From an uncultured Prevotellaceae bacterium (GTDB taxonomy: Bacteria > Bacteroidota > Bacteroidia > Bacteroidales > Bacteroidaceae), in the NCBI GenBank assembly GCA_946625675.1, contig CAMOTI010000148.1:1-32637 (forward strand): a stretch of 32,637 nucleotides of DNA, given 5' to 3'. Under the pieces are notes generated by a model. The model saw only the letters and a program-made list of their open reading frames with translations, ran no database searches and had not been told where the DNA came from. The position numbers and the translations under genes are program-made. Below, one piece after another: positions 16,701 to 22,421 of the stretch; within the stretch, counting starts at the first letter, position 1, and the number at the start of each line of letters is the position of its first letter.

Positions 16701-18496
16701 TGTTCGTCACCGGCGACAAGGTTCACTTCACCGATGCCACCCAGCGCTTCGACGTGTCGCTGGGCAGCGAGATGGAGGCAGACACCGTCATCGTGAACAA
16801 CACGAAAGCCTACACCTTCGGCGGCACCGGCAAACTGACCGGCACCACCGCATTCGTGAAGGAAGGCGACGGCACCGTGACGATGAACAACGACAACAGC
16901 TACACCGGCGGTAACTACATCCGCGGCGGCGTGGTGAAAGTGAAATCGCTGAGCAACGAGAACCTGGCCTACGGCAACCTGGGCGGGGTGACGACAGGTG
17001 CCAACAAGTTCACGATGGAGAACGGAGGCACCCTGCAGAACACGGCCGCTGTAACTATGGGCTCTCCCATCCGAATGGCCGGCACCGAGGGCGGCTGCAT
17101 CCAGTCCGATGCCACATTCACGATGAACAAGCCCTTCTCCGGCACTCTTCTGACCAAGAAAGGCGGTGGGAATATGGTGCTCTACGGAAATAACTCGCTG
17201 ACCAAGATGGTGATTGCAGGCGGAAAGGTGATTACCCGCGCAGGACAGGCAGCCAGCACCGTGGAACTGCAGAGCGGCACACTGCAAGACGAGGCATCCT
17301 GCACCAACCATGCCATCATCGTCCCGAAAGGCAAGACCGCCACATGGCAACTCTCGGACACTTACTACCTGGCCTATGCCAACAAGCTCACAGGAGAAGG
17401 CACCCTCACCATCAACCCCACGAACACCGTGAGCCGAGTGAGAATCACAGGCAACTGGAGCGGTTTCTACGGCACCATCAAGCACACGAACAAAGACATC
17501 TGGCTGCCACTCGACAACAGCAACGGCTTGCCAAACGGCACGCTGAACATCGCGTCGGGATGCACTGTGACCAACGTATGCCAGACATTCACCATCGGAA
17601 AGCTGACGGGAGAAGGCAACCTGGCACATCCTGTGGCCAACTTCAGGAATAGGGATGCCGTCAGCGGATCGAACACCTGGAGAGTCGGCAACGACACGCT
17701 GGGCGACTTCTCCTTCAACGGAAAAATCACCGACGGCGGCGGCAGCAACAAAGCCAATTTCCAGAAGATAGGAGAGTGCAAGATGACGGTAGGCGGTGTC
17801 TGGGACAACACGGGCACCGTGGTAGTAAACGGTGGCACGTTGTTCGTCAAGCAGAGCGCCTGCCTTGGAAAGGGCGCGCTGACCGTTGGTAAGGACGGAA
17901 CGCTCTCAGGTTTGGGCTCACTCACCAACTCGGCATATACCGTGAACGGAACATTGCAGCCAGGCCTCACTGCCACATCGACCATAGGCCTGATGGACTT
18001 CGGCGGAAAGAACTTGACGGTGAGTGCCAGCGGAAATCTCGTTGTGAATGCAAGCAAGTGCGCCACCGACAAAGTGTCGAGCTCATCCAATGGATGCTCG
18101 TCGTTAGCCAATATCGGTGTGATGAAGATGAACGGAACGGTGACGGTCAACGTCAGTGCCTCCCATACACTCGTCGTGGGTGACTCCATCCGTCTCTGGA
18201 GTGCCAAGTCGTTCAGCGGAAGCCCTAAGCTGGCCACCGACGTGATCGACGCGGCTGCCGGTCTCTACTGGGACGACTCACGCATCAAGGAAGGCTTGCT
18301 TTTCGTTGTTGAGCGTAAGGCCATGAAGGGCGATGTCAACCTCGACGGACAGGTGGACATCAGCGACATCGTCGCCATCATCAACCACATAGCCGGAACC
18401 GCCAACTATGCGAATGCAGACGTTAATGAAGACAAAACAGTGGATATCAGCGATATCGTGGCCGTGATCAACATCATCGCCAGCAAGGAGGAATGA
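13787..18496 (+). CDS. secreted PL11 rhamnogalacturonan lyase with PATR-like repeats and dockerin
   Basis: The 1569-residue product has a signal peptide (MRKTTLLLVMLLLTTCGFA). Residues 20-640 match polysaccharide lyase family 11, which cleaves the rhamnogalacturonan I backbone by beta-elimination. They include the typical RGLVATV start and calcium-binding propeller loops DVDGDGTVEFIVK, DWDRDGRAEVIMRG and DVDWDGRDEIVFGS. This is the usual full PL11 length; about 900 more residues follow. They contain at least four segments of the autotransporter-associated beta-strand repeat type (near 715-760, 1020-1055, 1118-1151 and 1315-1357), e.g. FVKEGDGTVTMNN then NSYTGGNYIRGG, suggesting a long beta-helical stalk. 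The C terminus is a dockerin (1515-1565). It is a single-gene unit. Lyase assignment is firm; the stalk role is inferred. Confidence 0.92.
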   Translation: MRKTTLLLVMLLLTTCGFAQRITDKIDRGLVATVAQNGGGNFLSWRILAEEYYDVTYNLYCNGTKIASDLKVSNYVHSGGNASSQYQVAPVVRGVEGKKCDAVTRWGGDFVYSLTGFHEGYTDFAVKPVTARDGSVVTGNYAINDISLADVDGDGTVEFIVKRLSNLNYDLTNKKAFNLIECYNLKGDRLWWIDCGPNLLSGSNVELNAVAYDWDRDGRAEVIMRGADNMIVHTSDGNSINIGDMNADTRWNGMEYTNSGREFLLYIDGLTGKPYPIGPNGRLWMDYPLPRYEVGETSDLLGSSAEGNIWGSGIAGHRPTKHYFGAPFLDGRHASIFLGRGCYTRHKFVALDVDPETHQLSQRWRWNCYDGSSPWFGNGYHNFGVADVDWDGRDEIVFGSMVIDDNGQGLSTTGLGHGDAQHCNDFDPYRHGQEIFACNETRPAMNYRDATTSKIYYRLVSPDDDGRALCGNFTNQYPGSVGASSQSGRISTVADKPFGDVGGFDLNFRIYWDGDLCEEIVNSPGTEKQAKIDKLGVGRIFLSTGDNMCNWTKNTPSAQGDIFGDWREELVMRAEGDTKIRIYTTNYPTKYRIPTLWHDHQYRQAMVWQMCGYNQPPHASFFLGEMENITIAPPPFTMTGRTEVANGGSISTANAGQHVIVCETNNTQVSVAEGANPHIAMFNVPSWVQGTNSNKTDGTGLIKYDYYTCDVKGGAFAGDMRLVKQGDGILNLPAVAQQYTGNTDIWAGTVNFDGTLLKSPLWLNRFAELNSNGGQFRSIRMDYASVLRPGGKDNVGNITVDSLRLGFGSRIMIDMKDAGEAGADINPVPGSDVTTDDTQTEAQASKQTDMINAKYLSVEKKSGTTWEEYGPRYLSPVMEFSTGTADRFLPVGKYPVINVEKLDGNLNDVKIEGISNQLRTSLVQEENTIYLMVEELREASDIIWNGLASSTWNLADDENFTLAADATSTDNMFVTGDKVHFTDATQRFDVSLGSEMEADTVIVNNTKAYTFGGTGKLTGTTAFVKEGDGTVTMNNDNSYTGGNYIRGGVVKVKSLSNENLAYGNLGGVTTGANKFTMENGGTLQNTAAVTMGSPIRMAGTEGGCIQSDATFTMNKPFSGTLLTKKGGGNMVLYGNNSLTKMVIAGGKVITRAGQAASTVELQSGTLQDEASCTNHAIIVPKGKTATWQLSDTYYLAYANKLTGEGTLTINPTNTVSRVRITGNWSGFYGTIKHTNKDIWLPLDNSNGLPNGTLNIASGCTVTNVCQTFTIGKLTGEGNLAHPVANFRNRDAVSGSNTWRVGNDTLGDFSFNGKITDGGGSNKANFQKIGECKMTVGGVWDNTGTVVVNGGTLFVKQSACLGKGALTVGKDGTLSGLGSLTNSAYTVNGTLQPGLTATSTIGLMDFGGKNLTVSASGNLVVNASKCATDKVSSSSNGCSSLANIGVMKMNGTVTVNVSASHTLVVGDSIRLWSAKSFSGSPKLATDVIDAAAGLYWDDSRIKEGLLFVVERKAMKGDVNLDGQVDISDIVAIINHIAGTANYANADVNEDKTVDISDIVAVINIIASKEE
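18329..18481 (+). other. dockerin-like segment (in the PL11 lyase)
   Basis: It encodes GDVNLDGQVDISDIVAIIN and ADVNEDKTVDISDIVAVIN, ending five residues from the stop codon area (SKEE). Both calcium-loop motifs are intact. Confidence 0.87.
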
Positions 18497-18748
18497 CGCA
18501 TTCAGACTGACAGCCACTGCTGAGAATTATGGCCATGCCCGCTTTGCCATGCCAGGCAATGCAGGCATGGCTCTTTTTTTTCTGATGGCCCGCACCAGTT
18601 CGTGAAACCGTTGACGGGTGGAATTGAAGTGACAGTTGACACGGCAAAAGCCTCAGGCTTCATCCGAAAGTCCAGGTGTCAGGTCCGCTCATAGCGTAAA
18701 AACTAAAAAAATACTTGTCTGATTGTTCGCTTTTAAATTATTTTTTCG
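18497..18748. other. spacer between PL11 and luxS
   Basis: The spacer contains the PL11 terminator. Bases 18582-18700 are moderately GC-rich and non-coding, and lie upstream of the luxS promoter box, so they cannot be a luxS leader riboswitch. I see no recognisable RNA or gene in them. Confidence 0.5.
18532..18581 (+). terminator. terminator after the PL11 gene
   Basis: The outer 8-bp stem GCCATGCC/GGCATGGC (18532-18539 with 18564-18571) encloses an inner hairpin (TTGCC/GGCAA) and is followed by CTC and eight T. Confidence 0.85.
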
Positions 18749-18756
18749 TATATTTG
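18749..18756 (+). promoter_or_regulatory. TATATTTG -7 box for luxS
   Basis: The sequence is a full TAnnTTTG match, with a TTG at 18723-18725 somewhat further upstream than the ideal -33 spacing. The predicted leader is about 70 nt. Confidence 0.6.
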
Positions 18757-18833
18757 CGAAACAATAACCGACACAATACCGAAACAGTAACCTTTCTAAC
18801 AAATAACTAACCACTTATATCGTACTGACTACA

Positions 18834-19310
18834 ATGGAAAAGATACCATCATTCACCATCAACCATGAGCTGCTGCGACGCGGCATCTACGTGAGCCGTA
18901 AGGACCATGTGGGCGACCAGGTGGTCACCACGTTCGACATCCGTATGAAAGAGCCTAACCGTGAGCCTCCGCTTTCTCCCTCGGCACTTCACACCATCGA
19001 GCACCTGGCGGCAACCTATCTGCGGAACCATCCTCTGTGGAAAGACCAGGTGGTCTACTGGGGGCCGATGGGCTGCCTGACCGGCAACTACCTGCTTCTG
19101 AAGGGCGACTTGAGCTCATCCGACATATTGCCCCTCATCACCGAGACCTTCGACTTCATCGCCAATTTTGAGGGCGACATCCCGGGAGCTTCTCCCCGCG
19201 ACTGCGGCAACTACCGCCTGATGAATCCCGAGGAGGCACGCTGGGAAGCCAGGAAATATCTGGATGAGACCCTCCTTTGTGCCACGGACGAAAATCTTAA
19301 CTATCCCTAA
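18834..19310 (+). CDS. luxS: S-ribosylhomocysteine lyase LuxS
   Basis: The 158-residue cytoplasmic enzyme splits S-ribosylhomocysteine into homocysteine and 4,5-dihydroxy-2,3-pentanedione, the precursor of autoinducer-2, as part of activated-methyl recycling. The metal site is complete: His53 and His57 in HTIEHL with Glu56 as the general base, and Cys124 in RDCGNYR. Cys81 in GPMGCLTG matches the catalytic cysteine. Length is normal for the family (about 150-160). It is preceded by its own promoter. No Pfs nucleosidase gene adjoins, although deoD, another nucleoside enzyme, lies 1.3 kb downstream. The next gene has a separate promoter. Confidence 0.97.
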   Translation: MEKIPSFTINHELLRRGIYVSRKDHVGDQVVTTFDIRMKEPNREPPLSPSALHTIEHLAATYLRNHPLWKDQVVYWGPMGCLTGNYLLLKGDLSSSDILPLITETFDFIANFEGDIPGASPRDCGNYRLMNPEEARWEARKYLDETLLCATDENLNYP

Positions 19311-19329
19311 AATATGTAACTTTCCGTGA

Positions 19330-19354
19330 ATTTTTTTGGAACATTCAAAAAAAT
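19330..19354. repeat. 9-bp AT-rich perfect inverted repeat upstream of manC
   Basis: ATTTTTTTG (19330-19338) and CAAAAAAAT (19346-19354) flank a 7-base loop. The left arm overlaps the proposed -33 TTTG, so it may be an operator or a weak luxS terminator. Confidence 0.5.
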
Positions 19355-19366
19355 GTGGTAAATTAG
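19335..19366 (+). promoter_or_regulatory. promoter for mannose-1-phosphate guanylyltransferase
   Basis: TTTG (19335-19338), a 20-bp spacer and TAAATTAG (19359-19366) fit the Bacteroidetes TTTG/TAnnTTTG pattern with one mismatch in the -7 box. The leader is about 23 nt. Confidence 0.55.
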
Positions 19367-19395
19367 CAGATAGAAACATAAAACGGGTCTAATAT

Positions 19396-20475
19396 ATGAA
19401 CGACAAAAACTATTGTGTGATTTTGGCCGGGGGCATAGGCATGAAACTCTGGCCGAGCAGCATGCATCAGAAGCCCAAACAGTTCATCGACTTTCTGGGG
19501 ACGGGTGAGACATTACTGCAGTCCACCTACAACAGGATCTCTCGCTTTGTGGATGCGCATAACATCATCGTCTCCACCAACGAACAGTATGAGGGCCTGG
19601 TCCGCCAGCAGCTGCCACAACTCCGCAGCGAAAACCTCCTTTTGGAGCCGATGCGCCGCAACACGCTTCCCAGTGCCACCTGGGCCACCGTGAGCATCGC
19701 CCACCGCTGCAGCGACGCCCGCATACTTGTGGTCCCTTCCGACCAGATGATATACGACGAGGAACATTTCGAAGATGACATACGGAAGGCGTTCGACTAC
19801 GTGTCGCGCTCAGGACGCATACTCTCGCTTGGCGTCATGCCGACAAGGGCAGCCACCAACTACGGCTATATCCAGATGGACAAGATGCAGGACGAGGACA
19901 TCTACCAGGTGAAATCGTTCACGGAAAAGCCGGAGCGCGACTTCGCCCAGCTGTTTGTGGACGACAGGGGATTCCTTTGGAACACGGGACTGTTCGTATG
20001 GTCGGCAAAGGACTTTCTTCGCTATGCGCTGGAGCAGGAGTCGGAATTTCCGGTTGTAGACCTCTCGTCCAGTCTCATCAGCCAAGGCATGGATGCGGAA
20101 GATGTGGTGAAAAACGCCTTTGCCATCTGTCCCAACATCTCGATAGAGGAGGTGTGCCTTGAGCGGAGGGAGAACACCGACGTGATGCTGTGTCATTTCG
20201 GCTGGTCGGACCTGGGGACCTGGCAGGCGCTCTACGACTCGATGCACAAGGATAAGGACCACAATGCAGTGATGAATGCCGAGGCTTTGTTCTACGGCAG
20301 CCACGACTGCCTTGTTAAGGCTCCTAAGGACAAGCTCGTCGTTGTGGAGGACCTTGATGACTATATCATCGTTGACGAGCAGAACGTGCTGCTCATCTGC
20401 AAGAAAGAAAACCAGAACGGCATCCGCCGTTTCGTGAACGACATACAAATCAACATGGGCGAAAAGTTCGTGTGA
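19396..20475 (+). CDS. manC: mannose-1-phosphate guanylyltransferase
   Basis: The 359-residue enzyme makes GDP-mannose from mannose-1-phosphate and GTP for surface polysaccharide or glycoprotein synthesis. The nucleotidyltransferase signature is AGGIGMKLWPSS (11-22), slightly changed from the common AGGxGxRLWPxS since Lys replaces Arg, followed by QKPKQF. FTEKPE and FLWNTGLFVW are the usual sugar-binding segments. It has no C-terminal phosphomannose-isomerase cupin, so it is the short single-function form. It has its own promoter and is followed by a 9-bp tandem array before deoD, with no terminator between, so some transcripts may continue into deoD. Family is sure; the symbol is by homology. 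Confidence 0.92.
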   Translation: MNDKNYCVILAGGIGMKLWPSSMHQKPKQFIDFLGTGETLLQSTYNRISRFVDAHNIIVSTNEQYEGLVRQQLPQLRSENLLLEPMRRNTLPSATWATVSIAHRCSDARILVVPSDQMIYDEEHFEDDIRKAFDYVSRSGRILSLGVMPTRAATNYGYIQMDKMQDEDIYQVKSFTEKPERDFAQLFVDDRGFLWNTGLFVWSAKDFLRYALEQESEFPVVDLSSSLISQGMDAEDVVKNAFAICPNISIEEVCLERRENTDVMLCHFGWSDLGTWQALYDSMHKDKDHNAVMNAEALFYGSHDCLVKAPKDKLVVVEDLDDYIIVDEQNVLLICKKENQNGIRRFVNDIQINMGEKFV

Positions 20476-20491
20476 GGATTAGGATTTTCTT

Positions 20492-20590
20492 GTCGGACCA
20501 GTCAGACAGGTCAGACCAGTCAGACAGGTCAGACAAGTCAGACAAGTCGGACAGGTCAGACAGGTCAGACAGGTCGGACAAGTCAGACAA
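20492..20590 (+). repeat. tandem array A: 11 units of 9 bp, GTCRGACNN
   Basis: There are eleven uninterrupted units of nine bases: GTCAGAC or GTCGGAC plus CA, AG or AA. GTCnGAC is self-complementary. The array begins 17 bp after the manC stop codon and runs directly into a heptamer array before deoD. It reads Ser-Asp-Xaa in one frame, but that frame has no support as a gene. Confidence 0.9.
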
Positions 20591-20591
20591 C

Positions 20592-20619
20592 TCTCAACCC
20601 TCAACTCTAAACTCTAAAA
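20592..20619 (+). repeat. heptamer array before deoD
   Basis: The units are TCTCAAC, CCTCAAC, TCTAAAC and TCTAAAA, 10 bp before the deoD ATG. They belong to the same YTMAAMN family as the arrays at 26301, 26552 and 27905. Confidence 0.75.
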
Positions 20620-20629
20620 CAATACAATT

Positions 20630-21343
20630 ATGGCAACACCTCACAACTCAGCACCCGATGGTGCATTTGCAAAGACGGTATTGATGCCGGGCGACCCATT
20701 ACGGGCAAAATTCATAGCAGAGACATTCTTGAAGGACGTGGAACTGGTGACTTCTGTGCGCAACTGCCTGGGATATACAGGTAAATATCAGGGTATTCCG
20801 GTTTCTGTGATGGCGAGCGGCATGGGTATGCCGAGCATCGGCATCTATTCCTACGAGCTCTATTCGTTTTATAATGTGGAGAATATCATCCGCATCGGAT
20901 CCTCAGGCAGTTACAGGGAATGGCTTGACGTGATGGACGTGGCGATAGCCGACTGCGCTGTCAGCGAGTCGTCCTATGCAAAGGTGATGAGCGGCTGCGA
21001 GGACCATGTCCTAAAACCAAGTCACGAACTCAACGACGCCATCATCGCCAAAGCCAAGGAGATGGGAATTGACTGCAAGAAATGCGTAGTTCATTCTTCC
21101 GATGTGTTCTATACTGCCACCGACGAGACATGGCAGCAGCTGTCGGAGCGTACCGGTACCGACTGCGTGGAGATGGAGAGCTTCGCCCTCTTCCACAATG
21201 CCAACGTGCTCGGCAAGAAGGCGGCGTGCCTGCTTACCATCAGCGACTCGTTTGTCAGCAAGAAGGCCTTGTCGGCAGAAGACCGCCAGATGGCATTCAA
21301 GGAGATGGTGACCCTCGCACTGGAGACGGCCATCACGCTCTGA
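20630..21343 (+). CDS. deoD: purine nucleoside phosphorylase, DeoD type
   Basis: The 237-residue cytoplasmic enzyme splits purine (deoxy)ribonucleosides with phosphate into base and (deoxy)ribose-1-phosphate for salvage. The N terminus is strikingly close to E. coli DeoD: MATPHNSAPDGAF, then VLMPGDPLRAKFIAETFL with the phosphate-binding GDPLRA. ASGMGMPSIGIYSYEL, IRIGSSGS and the ribose-contacting VEMES are present, and the length matches the hexameric family (about 235-240). In SDSFVS the Asp expected to protonate the purine is kept. The start is fixed by the conserved N terminus. No -7 box is seen close by; transcription may come from manC or from within the repeat-rich spacer. Confidence 0.95.
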   Translation: MATPHNSAPDGAFAKTVLMPGDPLRAKFIAETFLKDVELVTSVRNCLGYTGKYQGIPVSVMASGMGMPSIGIYSYELYSFYNVENIIRIGSSGSYREWLDVMDVAIADCAVSESSYAKVMSGCEDHVLKPSHELNDAIIAKAKEMGIDCKKCVVHSSDVFYTATDETWQQLSERTGTDCVEMESFALFHNANVLGKKAACLLTISDSFVSKKALSAEDRQMAFKEMVTLALETAITL

Positions 21344-21360
21344 TTCACATCGCTTTTTGA

Positions 21361-21401
21361 AAAACAAGACGGCTGACGGATTTCGTTTCCGCCAGCCGTC
21401 T
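21361..21401. terminator. hairpin between convergent deoD and mazG
   Basis: The 13-bp stem (21367-21379 with 21389-21401) has one mismatch and a 9-base loop. On the minus strand it is followed by TGTTTTTC, a better T-run than on the plus strand, so it mainly suits mazG but may serve both genes. Confidence 0.7.
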
Positions 21402-21413
21402 GCTTTGTCGTTG

Positions 21414-21458
21414 CTATAGACTCTATAGTCTCTATAGATTCTATAGACGCTATAGGCT
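21414..21458. repeat. tandem array B: 5 units of 9 bp, CTATAGNNN
   Basis: The five units are CTATAG followed by ACT, TCT, ATT, ACG and GCT. CTATAG is self-complementary. The array ends at base 21458, the last base of the mazG stop codon. Confidence 0.88.
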
Positions 21459-22252
21459 TATTCTGTTGTCGACTGATTCTTTTTTGCCTCGTTCCAGAGT
21501 GCGTCCATCTCCTCGAGAGTCATCTCGTTGAGTGCCTTTCCTGCTTCTTTGGCTTTGGCCTCCACATAGTTGAAGCGGCTGATGAACTTCTGGTTGGTGT
21601 GCTCGAGTGCGTTGTCGGGGTTGATGTGGTAGAGGCGTGCGGCGTTGACCAGAGAGAACAGTACGTCGCCGAACTCGGCCATGGCCTGCTCCTTGTCCTT
21701 ATGAGCCACTTCCTGCTCAAACTCGGCAATCTCCTCTTTTACTTTTGCCCATACGTCCTCCGGCTTTTCCCAGTCGAAACCCACGTTGGCGGCTTTCTCC
21801 TGCACGCGGTAGGCCTTGATGAGCGAGGGCAGGCTGTTGGGAACTCCTCCAAGCACGGTCTTGTTGCCGTCTTTCTCTTTCAGCTTGATCTGCTCCCATT
21901 TCTGAAGCACTTCGCCGGCGTCCTTGGCGGTGGCGTCACCGTAGACGTGGGGATGACGGAAGATGAGCTTGTCGCACTCCTGGTTGCAGACGTCGGCGAT
22001 GTCGAACACTCCTTTCTCACTGCCTATCCGTGAGTAGAACACCACGTGCATCAGCACGTCGCCCAGCTCCTTGCTGATGTTCTTGTCGTCGTCCTTCATC
22101 AGGGCGTCGCACAGTTCAAACACCTCCTCAATCGTGTTGGGGCGCAGGCTCTCGTTGGTCTGCTTGCGGTCCCACGGACATTTCTCACGCAACGTGTCGA
22201 GCACGTCGAGCAGACGGCCGAAGGCCGCCAGTTTTTCTTCTCTTGTATGCAT
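21458..22252 (-). CDS. mazG: nucleoside triphosphate pyrophosphohydrolase MazG
   Basis: The 264-residue cytoplasmic enzyme hydrolyses (d)NTPs to monophosphates and pyrophosphate, a house-cleaning role. It has the two-domain MazG form: residues 1-110 contain CPWDRKQTNESLRP and IEEVFELCDAL then ELGDVLMHVVFY, the EExxE...ELGD metal-binding pattern. Residues 145-250 repeat the fold with EEIAEFEQEV and EFGDVLFSLVNAARL. The typical RHPHVYGD motif is at about 100. Length is normal (about 260). A strong promoter stands 70 bp upstream, with a 9-bp tandem array between it and the ATG. The gene ends against another 9-bp array, and it converges on deoD. Confidence 0.95.
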   Translation of the reverse strand: MHTREEKLAAFGRLLDVLDTLREKCPWDRKQTNESLRPNTIEEVFELCDALMKDDDKNISKELGDVLMHVVFYSRIGSEKGVFDIADVCNQECDKLIFRHPHVYGDATAKDAGEVLQKWEQIKLKEKDGNKTVLGGVPNSLPSLIKAYRVQEKAANVGFDWEKPEDVWAKVKEEIAEFEQEVAHKDKEQAMAEFGDVLFSLVNAARLYHINPDNALEHTNQKFISRFNYVEAKAKEAGKALNEMTLEEMDALWNEAKKNQSTTE

Positions 22253-22265
22253 GGTTATTGTGGTT

Positions 22266-22301
22266 TCTGATTATTCTGATTACTCTGATTACTCTGAAAA
22301 C
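22266..22301. repeat. tandem array C: 4 units of 9 bp, TCTGATTAC
   Basis: The units are TCTGATTAT, TCTGATTAC, TCTGATTAC and TCTGAAAAC. In the mazG mRNA they read GTAATCAGA repeats and end 13 bp before the ATG, so they lie in its 5' leader. The unit is not self-complementary, unlike arrays A, B and D. Confidence 0.8.
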
Positions 22302-22321
22302 TCAGATATTGAATTCATTTG

Positions 22322-22353
22322 CAAAGTTACAATTAACTTTGTAAATAATCAAG
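22322..22353 (-). promoter_or_regulatory. promoter of mazG
   Basis: On the minus strand CTTG (22350-22353), a 20-bp spacer and TAACTTTG (22322-22329) give the best Bacteroidetes-type promoter in the window. The leader is about 63 nt and carries array C. Confidence 0.75.
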
Positions 22354-22360
22354 CAAAATA

Positions 22361-22401
22361 TAAAAGAAAAACAGGAGGGTGTCTGTGAACACCCTCCTGT
22401 T
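22361..22401 (-). terminator. terminator after the beta-helix/BIG2 gene
   Basis: A perfect 13-bp stem (22370-22382 with 22389-22401) with a 6-base loop is followed on the minus strand by TTTCTTTTA. It lies 21 bp past the stop codon at 22422. Confidence 0.88.
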
Positions 22402-22421
22402 TCTGACTGTCTCAGCGGTTG

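Noticed and set aside
16634-17629. 331-residue open frame on the minus strand
   Set aside because: It is the antisense shadow of the repetitive PL11 stalk region; its Val/His/Gly-rich composition is typical of a reverse reading of Asn/Thr/Gly codons.
18582-18748. SAM/SAH-type riboswitch for luxS
   Set aside because: The stretch lies upstream of the luxS promoter box and shows no conserved riboswitch core.
20492-20590. CRISPR array
   Set aside because: The units are 9 bp with no spacers of unique sequence and no cas genes nearby.
20472-20684. 70-residue Ser-Asp-Xaa repeat protein
   Set aside because: It is only the translation of the 9-bp tandem array, overlaps the manC stop and the deoD start, and has no promoter or homologue support.
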